The notes beneath the pieces were generated by a model that worked only from the letters and a program-made list of their open reading frames with translations, was not told the origin of the DNA and searched no databases. Below, piece after piece: positions 42,563-48,443 of a DNA stretch of 48,443 nucleotides. The first letter of the stretch is position 1, and each line of letters opens with the position of its first letter. A program made the position numbers and the translations under genes. Source of the DNA: Acidobacteriaceae bacterium (GTDB lineage Bacteria > Acidobacteriota > Terriglobia > Terriglobales > Acidobacteriaceae); contig JANXUC010000019.1 in NCBI GenBank assembly GCA_025352065.1, positions 1 to 48,443 of the forward strand, written 5' to 3'.

Positions 42563-43338
42563 ATCGCCGTTACGGCATCGTGCGGGACACGCCGGACCAT
42601 CGCGATCACGGTGTGTTCCGGCTGGCTGCGCCGCTATCGTTGCCTGCAGCGGTGAGCCTGGAAGAATTTCTGGGTTTGGTGAAAGATCAGGGGCAAGAAG
42701 GAAGCTGTTTTGCCTTTGCGGGCGCGGGACATCGGGAGTTTCTGTATCGACGTTACACCGCGAATGAAAAAGGGCAGCATTTGTTCAGTGCGGATGCGAT
42801 CTTCAGCCCGCAGTATCTTTTTTATCGCGTGCACGAGTTGGAAGGGACGTTGGGGCAAGACTGCGGCGGGCAGATTCGTTCTGTAGTTAAAACGTTAAAT
42901 TCCGTGGGCGTTTGTTTGGAGAAGACTAATCCGTATGGTCCGGCGACGGCTTGGGCGGTCCCTACTTCTGCGCAGGATGCTGAGGCGCGGCGGTTCGAGG
43001 CAGGGGCTTATCATCGGCTGACTACGGTGGATGATATGAAGAGATGCCTGGCTAGCGGTTATGCATTCATCGCAGGCTTTGCGGTGCACGAGTCGTTCGA
43101 GAAGAACAGCTGGCTGGCTTCTGGGGTGATGCCGATTCCGACAACGAAAGATGCACTGCTGGGCGGGCACGCTGTTTTGTTTTTTGGTTACGACGATGAT
43201 CGCCAAGCTTTCAGGGTGCGGAATTCCTGGGGACAGAAATGGTGCCTAGGAGGTAATTTTTGGTTTCCGTATCAGGCGGCTGCTGACTCCAGCATTTTCT
43301 GGGATGGGTGGATCCAGCATTTGGGGAAGGCCTGGTAG
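42559..43338 (+). CDS. Papain-like (C1A) cysteine peptidase
   Basis: 259 residues, GTG start overlapping the lipoprotein stop. Papain catalytic residues are complete: Gln44 and Cys50 in VKDQGQEGSCFAF, His204 in LGGHAVLF and Asn222 in RNSWG. There is no signal peptide and no propeptide. Papain-like peptidases are uncommon in phages; coupling to a lipoprotein suggests a role at the envelope or on a host protein. It is the last gene of the block. Confidence 0.85.
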   Translation: MNRRYGIVRDTPDHRDHGVFRLAAPLSLPAAVSLEEFLGLVKDQGQEGSCFAFAGAGHREFLYRRYTANEKGQHLFSADAIFSPQYLFYRVHELEGTLGQDCGGQIRSVVKTLNSVGVCLEKTNPYGPATAWAVPTSAQDAEARRFEAGAYHRLTTVDDMKRCLASGYAFIAGFAVHESFEKNSWLASGVMPIPTTKDALLGGHAVLFFGYDDDRQAFRVRNSWGQKWCLGGNFWFPYQAAADSSIFWDGWIQHLGKAW

Positions 43339-43487
43339 TCGACAATGACTCGGGTACGCGGCGAAATTTGGTGGAACTGAGCTCAATCTGACTAGGGAGT
43401 GCCGAGCGGGCCGTTACGGGCAGTGACTTTCGTAATCTTTCGGGTCGCATATCGACATGGGAAGCTTGTACGGGTATTGGGAAGCTG

Positions 43488-43514
43488 TTGACTGTGTCCT
43501 GATAGCGTTATAAT
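43488..43514 (+). promoter_or_regulatory. Strong-looking promoter in a gene-poor region
   Basis: TTGACT (43488-43493) and a consensus TATAAT (43509-43514) are 15 nt apart, shorter than the ideal 17. It lies in the 585-bp region after the block (43339-43923), 40 nt before a short reading frame. Confidence 0.45.
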
Positions 43515-43553
43515 GGCAATAGGACGAGTTGTGTGTGCTTTGGAGCAGAGTTT

Positions 43554-43616
43554 ATGGCAAAAAAGAAGAGTCCGACTCGTCGTCCGCAGCACGGTGATCG
43601 AAATATTGAGACGTAA
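43554..43616 (+). CDS. Possible 20-residue basic peptide
   Basis: MAKKKSPTRRPQHGDRNIET, with GGAG 8 nt upstream of the ATG and the promoter above. Too short for a safe call; it could be a leader peptide, a remnant of a broken gene, or non-coding. Nothing else in the region supports it. Confidence 0.3.
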   Translation: MAKKKSPTRRPQHGDRNIET

Positions 43617-43875
43617 TGGGAGCGAGGTGTCTGGTCAAGATGGAAAGGCTGACATGTTCCTAATCTTGAAAAGGTGAGGTTTATGAGATACTGGCTATTC
43701 CTGAGACGTGCGGCAGGAGACTAGTTCACTACCTTTCCCGGAAGTTCAAGACTCCTATTCACCATTTCTACAATCCATTGATGGCCCCGTCCCTGCCCGG
43801 TGAAGACTCCCCTCAGTAAGAGAAATCGAAATCTTTCATCCTGACCCTTCTGTGAGTTTGATATCAAAGTATCTG
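43617..43875. other. Gene-poor stretch, no supported feature
   Basis: No ORF with a good ribosome-binding site and family match was found between the small frame and the E2 terminator. A 13-residue frame at 43683 was rejected. The segment may be the right junction of the phage-derived block. Confidence 0.5.
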
Positions 43876-43902
43876 GAAAAGGCACGACCGAAGCCGTGCC
43901 TC
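43876..43902 (-). terminator. Intrinsic terminator of the E2 gene
   Basis: Read on the minus strand: GGCACGGC, TTCG loop, GTCGTGCC (one G-T wobble), then TTTT. It lies 22 bp after the E2 stop. Confidence 0.8.
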
Positions 43903-43923
43903 GCTTTCCAAAGCGGCCTCAAG

Positions 43924-45207
43924 TTACCCGATGTCTTCGTTCCAGTTTTCCAGGACCTTCTTCAGGTAGGCCATGAACTGATCGGCGACGGCGCCGTCGA
44001 TGAGGCGGTGGTCGTAGCCGAGCGTGAGATGGACGACGGAGCGGATGGCGATGGAATCGCCGCCGTTTTCATCGGTGAGGACCATCGGCTGTTTTGCAAT
44101 TCCGCCGATACCGAGGATGGCTGAGTTGGGCTGGTTGATAATCGGCAAACCGAATACGGCGCCGAACTGGCCGGGGTTGGTGATGGTGAAGGTGGAGCCT
44201 TCGATGTCGGTTGGGAGAAGCTTTTTGCCCCGGGCACGTTCGCCGAGGTCAGTAATGCCGCGCTGCAAGCCCAGGAAATTCCGTTCATCGGAGTTCTTGA
44301 GGACGGGGACGATCAAGCCCCAATCGAGCGCCACCGCGATGCCAACGTTGATATTGCGATGGTAGCGGATGCTGTCGCCTTCGAGCGAAGCGTTGATGAT
44401 GGGGTATTGCTGCAATGCGATGATGGTGGCGCGAACGAAGAACGGCATAAAGGTGAGACGCGCGCCGTTCCGCTGTTCGAATCCAGATTTTTGTTTGTTG
44501 CGAAGGTTGGCGATGCGCGTCATGTCCACTTCAAACATGCAGTGGACGTGAGCGCTGGTGCGGCGGGACTCGATCATGCGCTGAGCGATGATACTGCGCA
44601 TTTTTGTTAGCGGTACGAGTTCGCCGGGGATTGGAGCCGCTGCGGGCGTTGGAGCTGGAGCCGGGCGCGAAGCGGCGGCCGGAGCCGACGCTGTTGGCGC
44701 GGGGGCTCCTTGTTCCACGAAGTTCAGGATGTCTTGTTTGGTGACGCGGCCTCCGAGGCCCGTGCCCTGGACCTGAGCCAGATCGACGCTGTGCTCTTTA
44801 GCGAGCTTGCGGACGAGCGGCGAGGAGCGGACGTCGTCAGCCTCGTCCGATACTGATGCAGCAGGCGCGGCTGCAACTGGCGCGGCAACGGCTGCGGGAG
44901 CTTCCTGCTTCGTGGGCGCGGGCTTCGCGGGAGCTGCTGCAGCCGGGGCTGCCTTCGCGGGTGCGGCATCGCCATCCGAGATGATTCCAACGACGCTGTT
45001 GACCTGCACCGTTGAACCTTCAGCAGCTTTAATTTCCTGCAGGATGCCGCTGGCGGGCGCGGGAATTTCCGCGTCGACCTTATCGGTGGAGATTTCAAAA
45101 AGGGGTTCGTCGCGCTGGACTTTGTCTCCCGCTTTTTTTAGCCACTTGGTGATGGTGCCTTCAAAAATAGATTCGCCCATTTGGGGCATGACGATGTCGG
45201 TTGGCAT
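43924..45207 (-). CDS. Dihydrolipoamide acyltransferase, E2 of a 2-oxoacid dehydrogenase complex
   Basis: 427 residues from ATG 45207 (GGAAGGA upstream). A single lipoyl domain (about 1-80) has the lipoylated lysine Lys43 in ISTDKVDAE. An Ala/Pro-rich linker follows, then a peripheral-subunit-binding domain (RSSPLVRKLAKEHSVDL) and the catalytic domain with the HxxxDG motif (YDHRLIDG) near the C-terminus. It transfers an acyl group from lipoamide to CoA. Whether the complex is pyruvate, 2-oxoglutarate or branched-chain type cannot be told from this gene alone, so no symbol is given. E1/E3 genes are not in the window. Confidence 0.93.
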   Translation of the reverse strand: MPTDIVMPQMGESIFEGTITKWLKKAGDKVQRDEPLFEISTDKVDAEIPAPASGILQEIKAAEGSTVQVNSVVGIISDGDAAPAKAAPAAAAPAKPAPTKQEAPAAVAAPVAAAPAASVSDEADDVRSSPLVRKLAKEHSVDLAQVQGTGLGGRVTKQDILNFVEQGAPAPTASAPAAASRPAPAPTPAAAPIPGELVPLTKMRSIIAQRMIESRRTSAHVHCMFEVDMTRIANLRNKQKSGFEQRNGARLTFMPFFVRATIIALQQYPIINASLEGDSIRYHRNINVGIAVALDWGLIVPVLKNSDERNFLGLQRGITDLGERARGKKLLPTDIEGSTFTITNPGQFGAVFGLPIINQPNSAILGIGGIAKQPMVLTDENGGDSIAIRSVVHLTLGYDHRLIDGAVADQFMAYLKKVLENWNEDIG

Positions 45208-45315
45208 GTGTGTCCTTCCGCTCAGCCTATGAATTAGAGGATGGCTGTGCAAAAACTTAATTATAGCGAGACGCGAGGGCTTGCGTCAGGCGCGAGGAGC
45301 ATCGCCGTCAGTTAC

Positions 45316-45828
45316 TTAAGGATTCAGCGACTTCGTCCAGTGCTCCTGCACAGCCGGGGGCAATTTCTCGATGCGGCTGAGGAATGCAGTGACTTTCCAA
45401 ATGTCCTCGTCGGAAAACGCTCTGTTCCAGGCGGGCATGCCAGTGTTACGGACACCGTGTTTGATGGCGTAAAAGGTGCGCCACTCGGGGTCATCGATTG
45501 GGTCAAGGATGAGCTGCGGCGCGGGCGGATAGAGTTGCTTGCCAAAGAGAGCGGGCTTTTTATCCAGGCCGCCGTGGCACTCGGCGCAAGCCATGGTGTA
45601 AACCTTCAGGCCGTCGATAAGATTCGCATCGGTGGCGGGCACTGGATTGTTGTTGTGCGCGGCGTGGCGTTGCATGGAAGCATCCATGGCGTTGGTGGCG
45701 AGCCAGGTTTCTGCCTTGCCGGGAGTGCGGTCAGCATCTGTGTTGATGAGGCCGAGGAGAGCGAACGCGAGTCCGCCGAGACCGAGCAGAGCAACTGCTG
45801 CGATACCGCCTAAAATAAAGTTCTTCAT
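45316..45828 (-). CDS. c-type cytochrome, membrane-anchored
   Basis: 170 residues. An uncleaved N-terminal anchor or signal (about 1-28) leads to one heme-binding motif CAECH, with a downstream distal Met in GMPAW. It is a mono-heme cytochrome c of small-domain type for periplasmic electron transfer. GGAAGG-type ribosome-binding site is present. It lies between the LipB and E2 genes on the same strand; a functional link to them is not obvious. Confidence 0.85.
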   Translation of the reverse strand: MKNFILGGIAAVALLGLGGLAFALLGLINTDADRTPGKAETWLATNAMDASMQRHAAHNNNPVPATDANLIDGLKVYTMACAECHGGLDKKPALFGKQLYPPAPQLILDPIDDPEWRTFYAIKHGVRNTGMPAWNRAFSDEDIWKVTAFLSRIEKLPPAVQEHWTKSLNP

Positions 45829-45943
45829 GAGGACACCTTCCGTGAAATTTCTTGTGGGATTCCGTTTACGTAGTGAAAAAGCAGTTTAGCAGAAGGCATG
45901 GATTAGAGCGTCCGCAATCCGATCTGAGAATTACGCCTTGTCG

Positions 45944-46747
45944 TCACGCCCAGAATGTTTCGTCTTCGTTGCGGAGGCGGCGGAGTTCGGATGGAGGTTT
46001 GACGGGGACTCCGATTGGATTGGGGAGAAGCGCGTCGAGGGATTCCAGCCACAGGATTTGGCGGTGGAAGACATGGCCGAAGTGGCGGGTGATGGATTCG
46101 GCGACACGGTCGAGGCTTTGCGGAGTGCCAAGTTCCTGCTGCATCGAGGTTACGGGCCTGGTTGTGATTCCGCACGGAATGATGAGATTGAAGTAGCTGA
46201 GGTCGACGTTGACGTTGAGCGCGAAGCCGTGGGAAGTGACCGCGCGGGAGACGTGAATGCCGATAGCGGCAATTTTGGCGGGTTCTCTCTGGCTTGCGTC
46301 CTTGCTCGGTGCTTCGGGTCTCGTCCAGACTCCCGTTAGTTTTGGAACGCATTCGGTGGAGATGCGGAAGTCGGCGCAGGTTCGGATTAGAGCTTCTTCC
46401 ATTTTGCGAACGAACTCGATTACGCCCAACGTTTTGCGTTCGCCTTCGGGAGTGGTGAAAGCGCGGAGATCGAAAATTGGGTAGCCGACGAGCTGGCCGG
46501 GACCGTGGAATGTGACGTCGCCGCCACGGTCGCATTCGACGATTTCAACGCCGCGCTGGGCGAGGAGTTCGGGCGAGGCCAGGATGTTGGCGGATTTTGC
46601 GTTGCGGCCTAGCGTGATGACGGGCGTGTGTTCGAGCAGCAAGAGGACATCGCCGATTCGGTTTTCTTTGCGGAGCGTGACTAGCTTTTTTTGCAGGAGC
46701 TCGGCAGTGGCGTAGTCGAGGGTACCGAGTTGGAGGACGGAGATCAT
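45944..46747 (-). CDS. lipB: Octanoyltransferase LipB
   Basis: 267 residues. The signature ECDRGGDVTFHGPGQLVGYP is complete, and Lys158 and Cys192 (PCGI) are the catalytic pair. It transfers octanoyl groups from acyl-carrier protein to the lipoyl domain lysines, the first step of lipoate synthesis. The nearby E2 carries such a lysine, so the cluster is functionally linked. About 15-20 residues more than E. coli LipB, mostly in an insert (TRPEAPSKDASQREP) and the tail. Confidence 0.93.
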   Translation of the reverse strand: MISVLQLGTLDYATAELLQKKLVTLRKENRIGDVLLLLEHTPVITLGRNAKSANILASPELLAQRGVEIVECDRGGDVTFHGPGQLVGYPIFDLRAFTTPEGERKTLGVIEFVRKMEEALIRTCADFRISTECVPKLTGVWTRPEAPSKDASQREPAKIAAIGIHVSRAVTSHGFALNVNVDLSYFNLIIPCGITTRPVTSMQQELGTPQSLDRVAESITRHFGHVFHRQILWLESLDALLPNPIGVPVKPPSELRRLRNEDETFWA

Positions 46748-46769
46748 GGGTGGGTGTAGGCTGCCTACT

Positions 46770-46842
46770 CTCAGGGGCTAAAGCCCAGCGTTTTTCGGAT
46801 CGAAGTGGCGCGGCTGAAGCCGGGCCCTTCCCGATGACATCT
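46770..46842. repeat. Degenerate dispersed-repeat sequences
   Basis: GGGGCTAAAGCCC and GGCTGAAGCCGGG-type palindromes and a CCCGATGACAT end resemble decayed copies of the 38-bp repeat. No gene lies here. Confidence 0.45.
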
Positions 46843-46894
46843 GAGCTAGCGGGCTTCCTGTCGCGTGCAGAAAAGCAGATTTTTCGCTACGCTC

Positions 46895-46913
46895 AGAGTC
46901 TGTGACTTTATTG
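46895..46913. repeat. Left terminal inverted repeat of the IS
   Basis: AGAGTCTGTGACTTTATTG, 18 of 19 bases identical to the inverted right end, and to the MITE end at 14926. Confidence 0.8.
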
Positions 46914-46923
46914 CGTGTATTTC

Positions 46924-48303
46924 ATGAGCGCGGCAATTATAAAGAAAGATATGAGCGAGAACCAAGCGGGAGTGGAACGCGAAGCAGGGGGAACGAAGCC
47001 AGCGGTGAGGTTGCGCCAAGCGGAGCGTCGGCAAATGCTGCTGGCGGTGCAGTGTACGGACGATCTGGTGAGCGCGACGCATCCGGTGCGGATGGTGGCG
47101 GCGGTGGTGGCGCGGCTGGATTTGTCGCATTTTCGCGAGCCCATTCTGGCGCGGGAAGGAGTGGCGGGGCGGGACGCGACGGACCCGGAACTGCTGGTGG
47201 CGTTGTGGTTGTATGCGTGCATTCGCGGGATCGGGTCGGCGCGGGAGTTGGCGCGGCGGTGCGAGGAAAGCGATCCGTTCCGGTGGTTGTGCGGCGGAGT
47301 GAGCGTGAATCATCGCTTGCTGTCGGATTTTCGCACCGATCATGGAGCGGCGTTGGACGAGCTGTTCACGCAGGTAATTGCTTCGTTGGTGGAACAGGAG
47401 TTGGTGTCGGTGAGTCGGGTGAGCCAGGACGGAGTGCGGGTGCGGGTGAGCGCGGGGTCGGGAAGTTTTCGGCGGGAAGAGCGTTTGCGGAAGTTGCTGG
47501 CGGGCACGCAAGAGCATGTGAAGGAGTTGCGGCGGCAGGTGGAGGCTCCGGCGGAGTTCGCCGGGCAGACGGCGCGAGTGGCGGCGGCGCGGCAGCGGGC
47601 GGTGGAGGAGAGGGAGCGGCGTCTGGAGCAGGCGTTGGCGCAATTACCGGAAATGAAACAGCAGCGGGAAGCGGCGGCGCAGCGGGCGGGTGCGGGCAAG
47701 TGCGGGCAAAAGATTCGGGAGAAGCAATTGCGGGTGAGCACGAGCGAGGCGGAAGCGCGGGTGATGAAGATGGCGAACGGAGGATTCAATCCGGCGGTGA
47801 ATGTGCAGTTGGCGACGGATACGCGGAGCCGCGCGATTGTGGGAGTGGAAGTGAGCAACGCGGGCTACGACGCGGCGAACTTAAGCGAACCGATGCGACG
47901 GCAGGTGGAACAGCGCAGCGGAGGGAAAGTGGAACAATATTTATTGGATGGCGGGTATTTGCGGAAGGAAGATATCGAGCGGGCGCAAGAGCAGGGCGTG
48001 GAACTGTACGTGCCGCCGAAACCGGCGCGGAAGGCGGAGAATCGCGGCCTGGAGTTGGAACTGAAGGCGGGGGACAGCGCGGCGATCCAAGCGTGGAAGC
48101 GGCGCATGGCGAGCGAGGCGGGGCAAGAAATTTACAAGCAACGAGCAGCGACGAGTGAGACGGTGAACGGCGACCTTCGGTGTTACCGAGGTCTGACGCA
48201 GATGACGGTGAGAGGGTTGAGTAAACAAAAATGCGTGGCGTTATGGTGCGCGTTAGCATACAACCTGCTGCACTTCGGAGCGGCCTGGCTGAAGTCTTGC
48301 TGA
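46924..48303 (+). CDS. IS1182-family DDE transposase
   Basis: 459 residues from ATG 46924 (frame open from GTG 46915; ATG 46951 also possible). N-terminal domain includes PVRMVAAVVARLDLSHF and a helix-turn-helix-like segment. The DDE residues are likely Asp in SQDGVRV, Asp in YLLDGGYL and Glu in ATSETVNG. A coiled-coil-like Arg/Glu-rich insert separates the first two. No frameshift is visible. It probably moves this element and could act in trans on the MITE at 14926-15023. Confidence 0.9.
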   Translation: MSAAIIKKDMSENQAGVEREAGGTKPAVRLRQAERRQMLLAVQCTDDLVSATHPVRMVAAVVARLDLSHFREPILAREGVAGRDATDPELLVALWLYACIRGIGSARELARRCEESDPFRWLCGGVSVNHRLLSDFRTDHGAALDELFTQVIASLVEQELVSVSRVSQDGVRVRVSAGSGSFRREERLRKLLAGTQEHVKELRRQVEAPAEFAGQTARVAAARQRAVEERERRLEQALAQLPEMKQQREAAAQRAGAGKCGQKIREKQLRVSTSEAEARVMKMANGGFNPAVNVQLATDTRSRAIVGVEVSNAGYDAANLSEPMRRQVEQRSGGKVEQYLLDGGYLRKEDIERAQEQGVELYVPPKPARKAENRGLELELKAGDSAAIQAWKRRMASEAGQEIYKQRAATSETVNGDLRCYRGLTQMTVRGLSKQKCVALWCALAYNLLHFGAAWLKSC

Positions 48304-48414
48304 AAAGGGGAGAGGCGAAAGGAAAACCACCGTAGTCGGCAACGCTGGGATCGTCGAAATCGAGCCCGCCCCGCCGAAACGCAAAGAAACTTTGCCAACT
48401 GGCAAGGCGGAAGC

Positions 48415-48433
48415 CAATAAAGTCACAGGCTCT
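48415..48433. repeat. Right terminal inverted repeat of the IS
   Basis: CAATAAAGTCACAGGCTCT; the reverse complement matches the left end with one mismatch. The 10 bp beyond it (CGGAATGACA) match the outer part of the MITE. Confidence 0.85.
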
Positions 48434-48443
48434 CGGAATGACA

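Larger units (their letters stand above)
16045..43338. mobile_element. Phage-derived block (domesticated or defective prophage candidate)
   Basis: The block runs from a divergent CI/LexA-like regulator to a papain-like peptidase, with large terminase, portal, protease, scaffold, capsid, connector and tail candidates in the usual order (29.8-41.8 kb). Large exported proteins precede the terminase. No integrase, replication gene, tape-measure protein, holin or obvious endolysin was found, and no attachment-site direct repeat was recognised at either edge. Host-type repeats lie inside. Boundaries are estimated from gene content. Confidence 0.75.
46895..48433 (+). mobile_element. IS1182-like insertion sequence
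   Basis: About 1.54 kb, bounded by AGAGTCTGTGACTTTATTG (46895-46913) and its inverted copy with one mismatch (48415-48433). It encodes one intact DDE transposase. It is inserted in a dispersed repeat: GCAGATTTTTCGCTACGCTC flanks it on the left and CTCGGAATGACA is at the right edge. A 4-bp target duplication of type CTCA/CTCG is possible but not certain. The window ends 10 bp beyond it. Confidence 0.85.

Noticed and set aside
43683-43724. 13-residue frame in the right gap
   Set aside because: Only chance-level support; a GGTGAGG precedes it, but the peptide is too short and no context backs it.
15600-43900. Attachment sites or integrase at the ends of the phage-derived block
   Set aside because: I looked by eye for direct repeats, a tRNA gene and an integrase at both edges and found none convincing; a computed search of the two flanks could still find att repeats.
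46902-48158. Second open frame overlapping the transposase gene on the plus strand
   Set aside because: It is Gly/Ala/Arg-rich and repetitive, as expected for a shadow of a GC-rich gene; the transposase frame has DDE motifs.

Overview
The window looks like part of an acidobacterial (Acidobacteriota, Terriglobia/Koribacter-like) chromosome. This is an inference from gene content: two TonB-dependent receptors with N-terminal carboxypeptidase-regulatory-like domains (one a giant Oar-like receptor), a DUF971/YceI/isoaspartyl-peptidase neighbourhood, an H1-like lysine/alanine-rich protein, and many short dispersed palindromic repeats between genes. No rRNA, tRNA or CRISPR array was recognised.

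Layout. (1) 1-16.0 kb is host chromosome: a PilZ protein with a degenerate receiver domain, a DUF374-type acyltransferase, a cobalamin riboswitch driving a BtuB-like TonB receptor, DUF971, YceI, an isoaspartyl peptidase, an Oar-like TonB receptor, a flavin-binding split-barrel protein, an arginase/agmatinase-family enzyme (minus strand), an MltD-like transglycosylase with three LysM domains, an H1-like protein, a small minus-strand protein and a DUF202 membrane protein. The gaps hold hairpin repeats, a 98-bp MITE and a 128-bp palindromic element. (2) 16.0-43.3 kb is a phage-derived block. It opens with a divergently transcribed CI/LexA-like regulator and TATAGC/GCTATA operators. Then come small regulators, a dual-specificity phosphatase, three very large exported beta-helix/tail-fibre-like proteins (one with a NodB-type deacetylase domain), the large terminase, a HipA-like kinase plus DUF3037 pair, portal, probable prohead protease, scaffold candidate, major capsid protein, connectors, tail-tube candidate, a 776-residue tail protein, a lipoprotein and a papain-like peptidase. 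(3) 43.3-46.7 kb is host again: a lipoylated 2-oxoacid dehydrogenase E2, a c-type cytochrome and LipB, all on the minus strand. (4) 46.9-48.4 kb is a complete IS1182-like element; its right inverted repeat lies at the window edge.

The phage-derived block is the most interesting part. It has the DNA-packaging and capsid genes, but I see no integrase, replication genes, tape-measure protein, holin or classical endolysin. Host-type dispersed repeats, 28/29 and 36/38 identical to copies outside, sit between its tail genes, which suggests long residence. Its cargo includes three secreted surface-type proteins, a lipoprotein and papain-like peptidase at the 3' end, and a kinase/DUF3037 pair between terminase and portal. 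A domesticated, particle-forming or surface-displayed phage derivative (gene-transfer-agent-like or a decayed prophage) is a reasonable hypothesis, but the sequence alone does not show function.

Functional links elsewhere: LipB makes the octanoyl-protein precursor of the lipoyl group that the neighbouring E2 needs. The riboswitch ties the first TonB receptor to B12 uptake. A 98-bp MITE at 14.9 kb shares its terminal repeats with the IS1182-like element at 46.9 kb and could be mobilised by its transposase.
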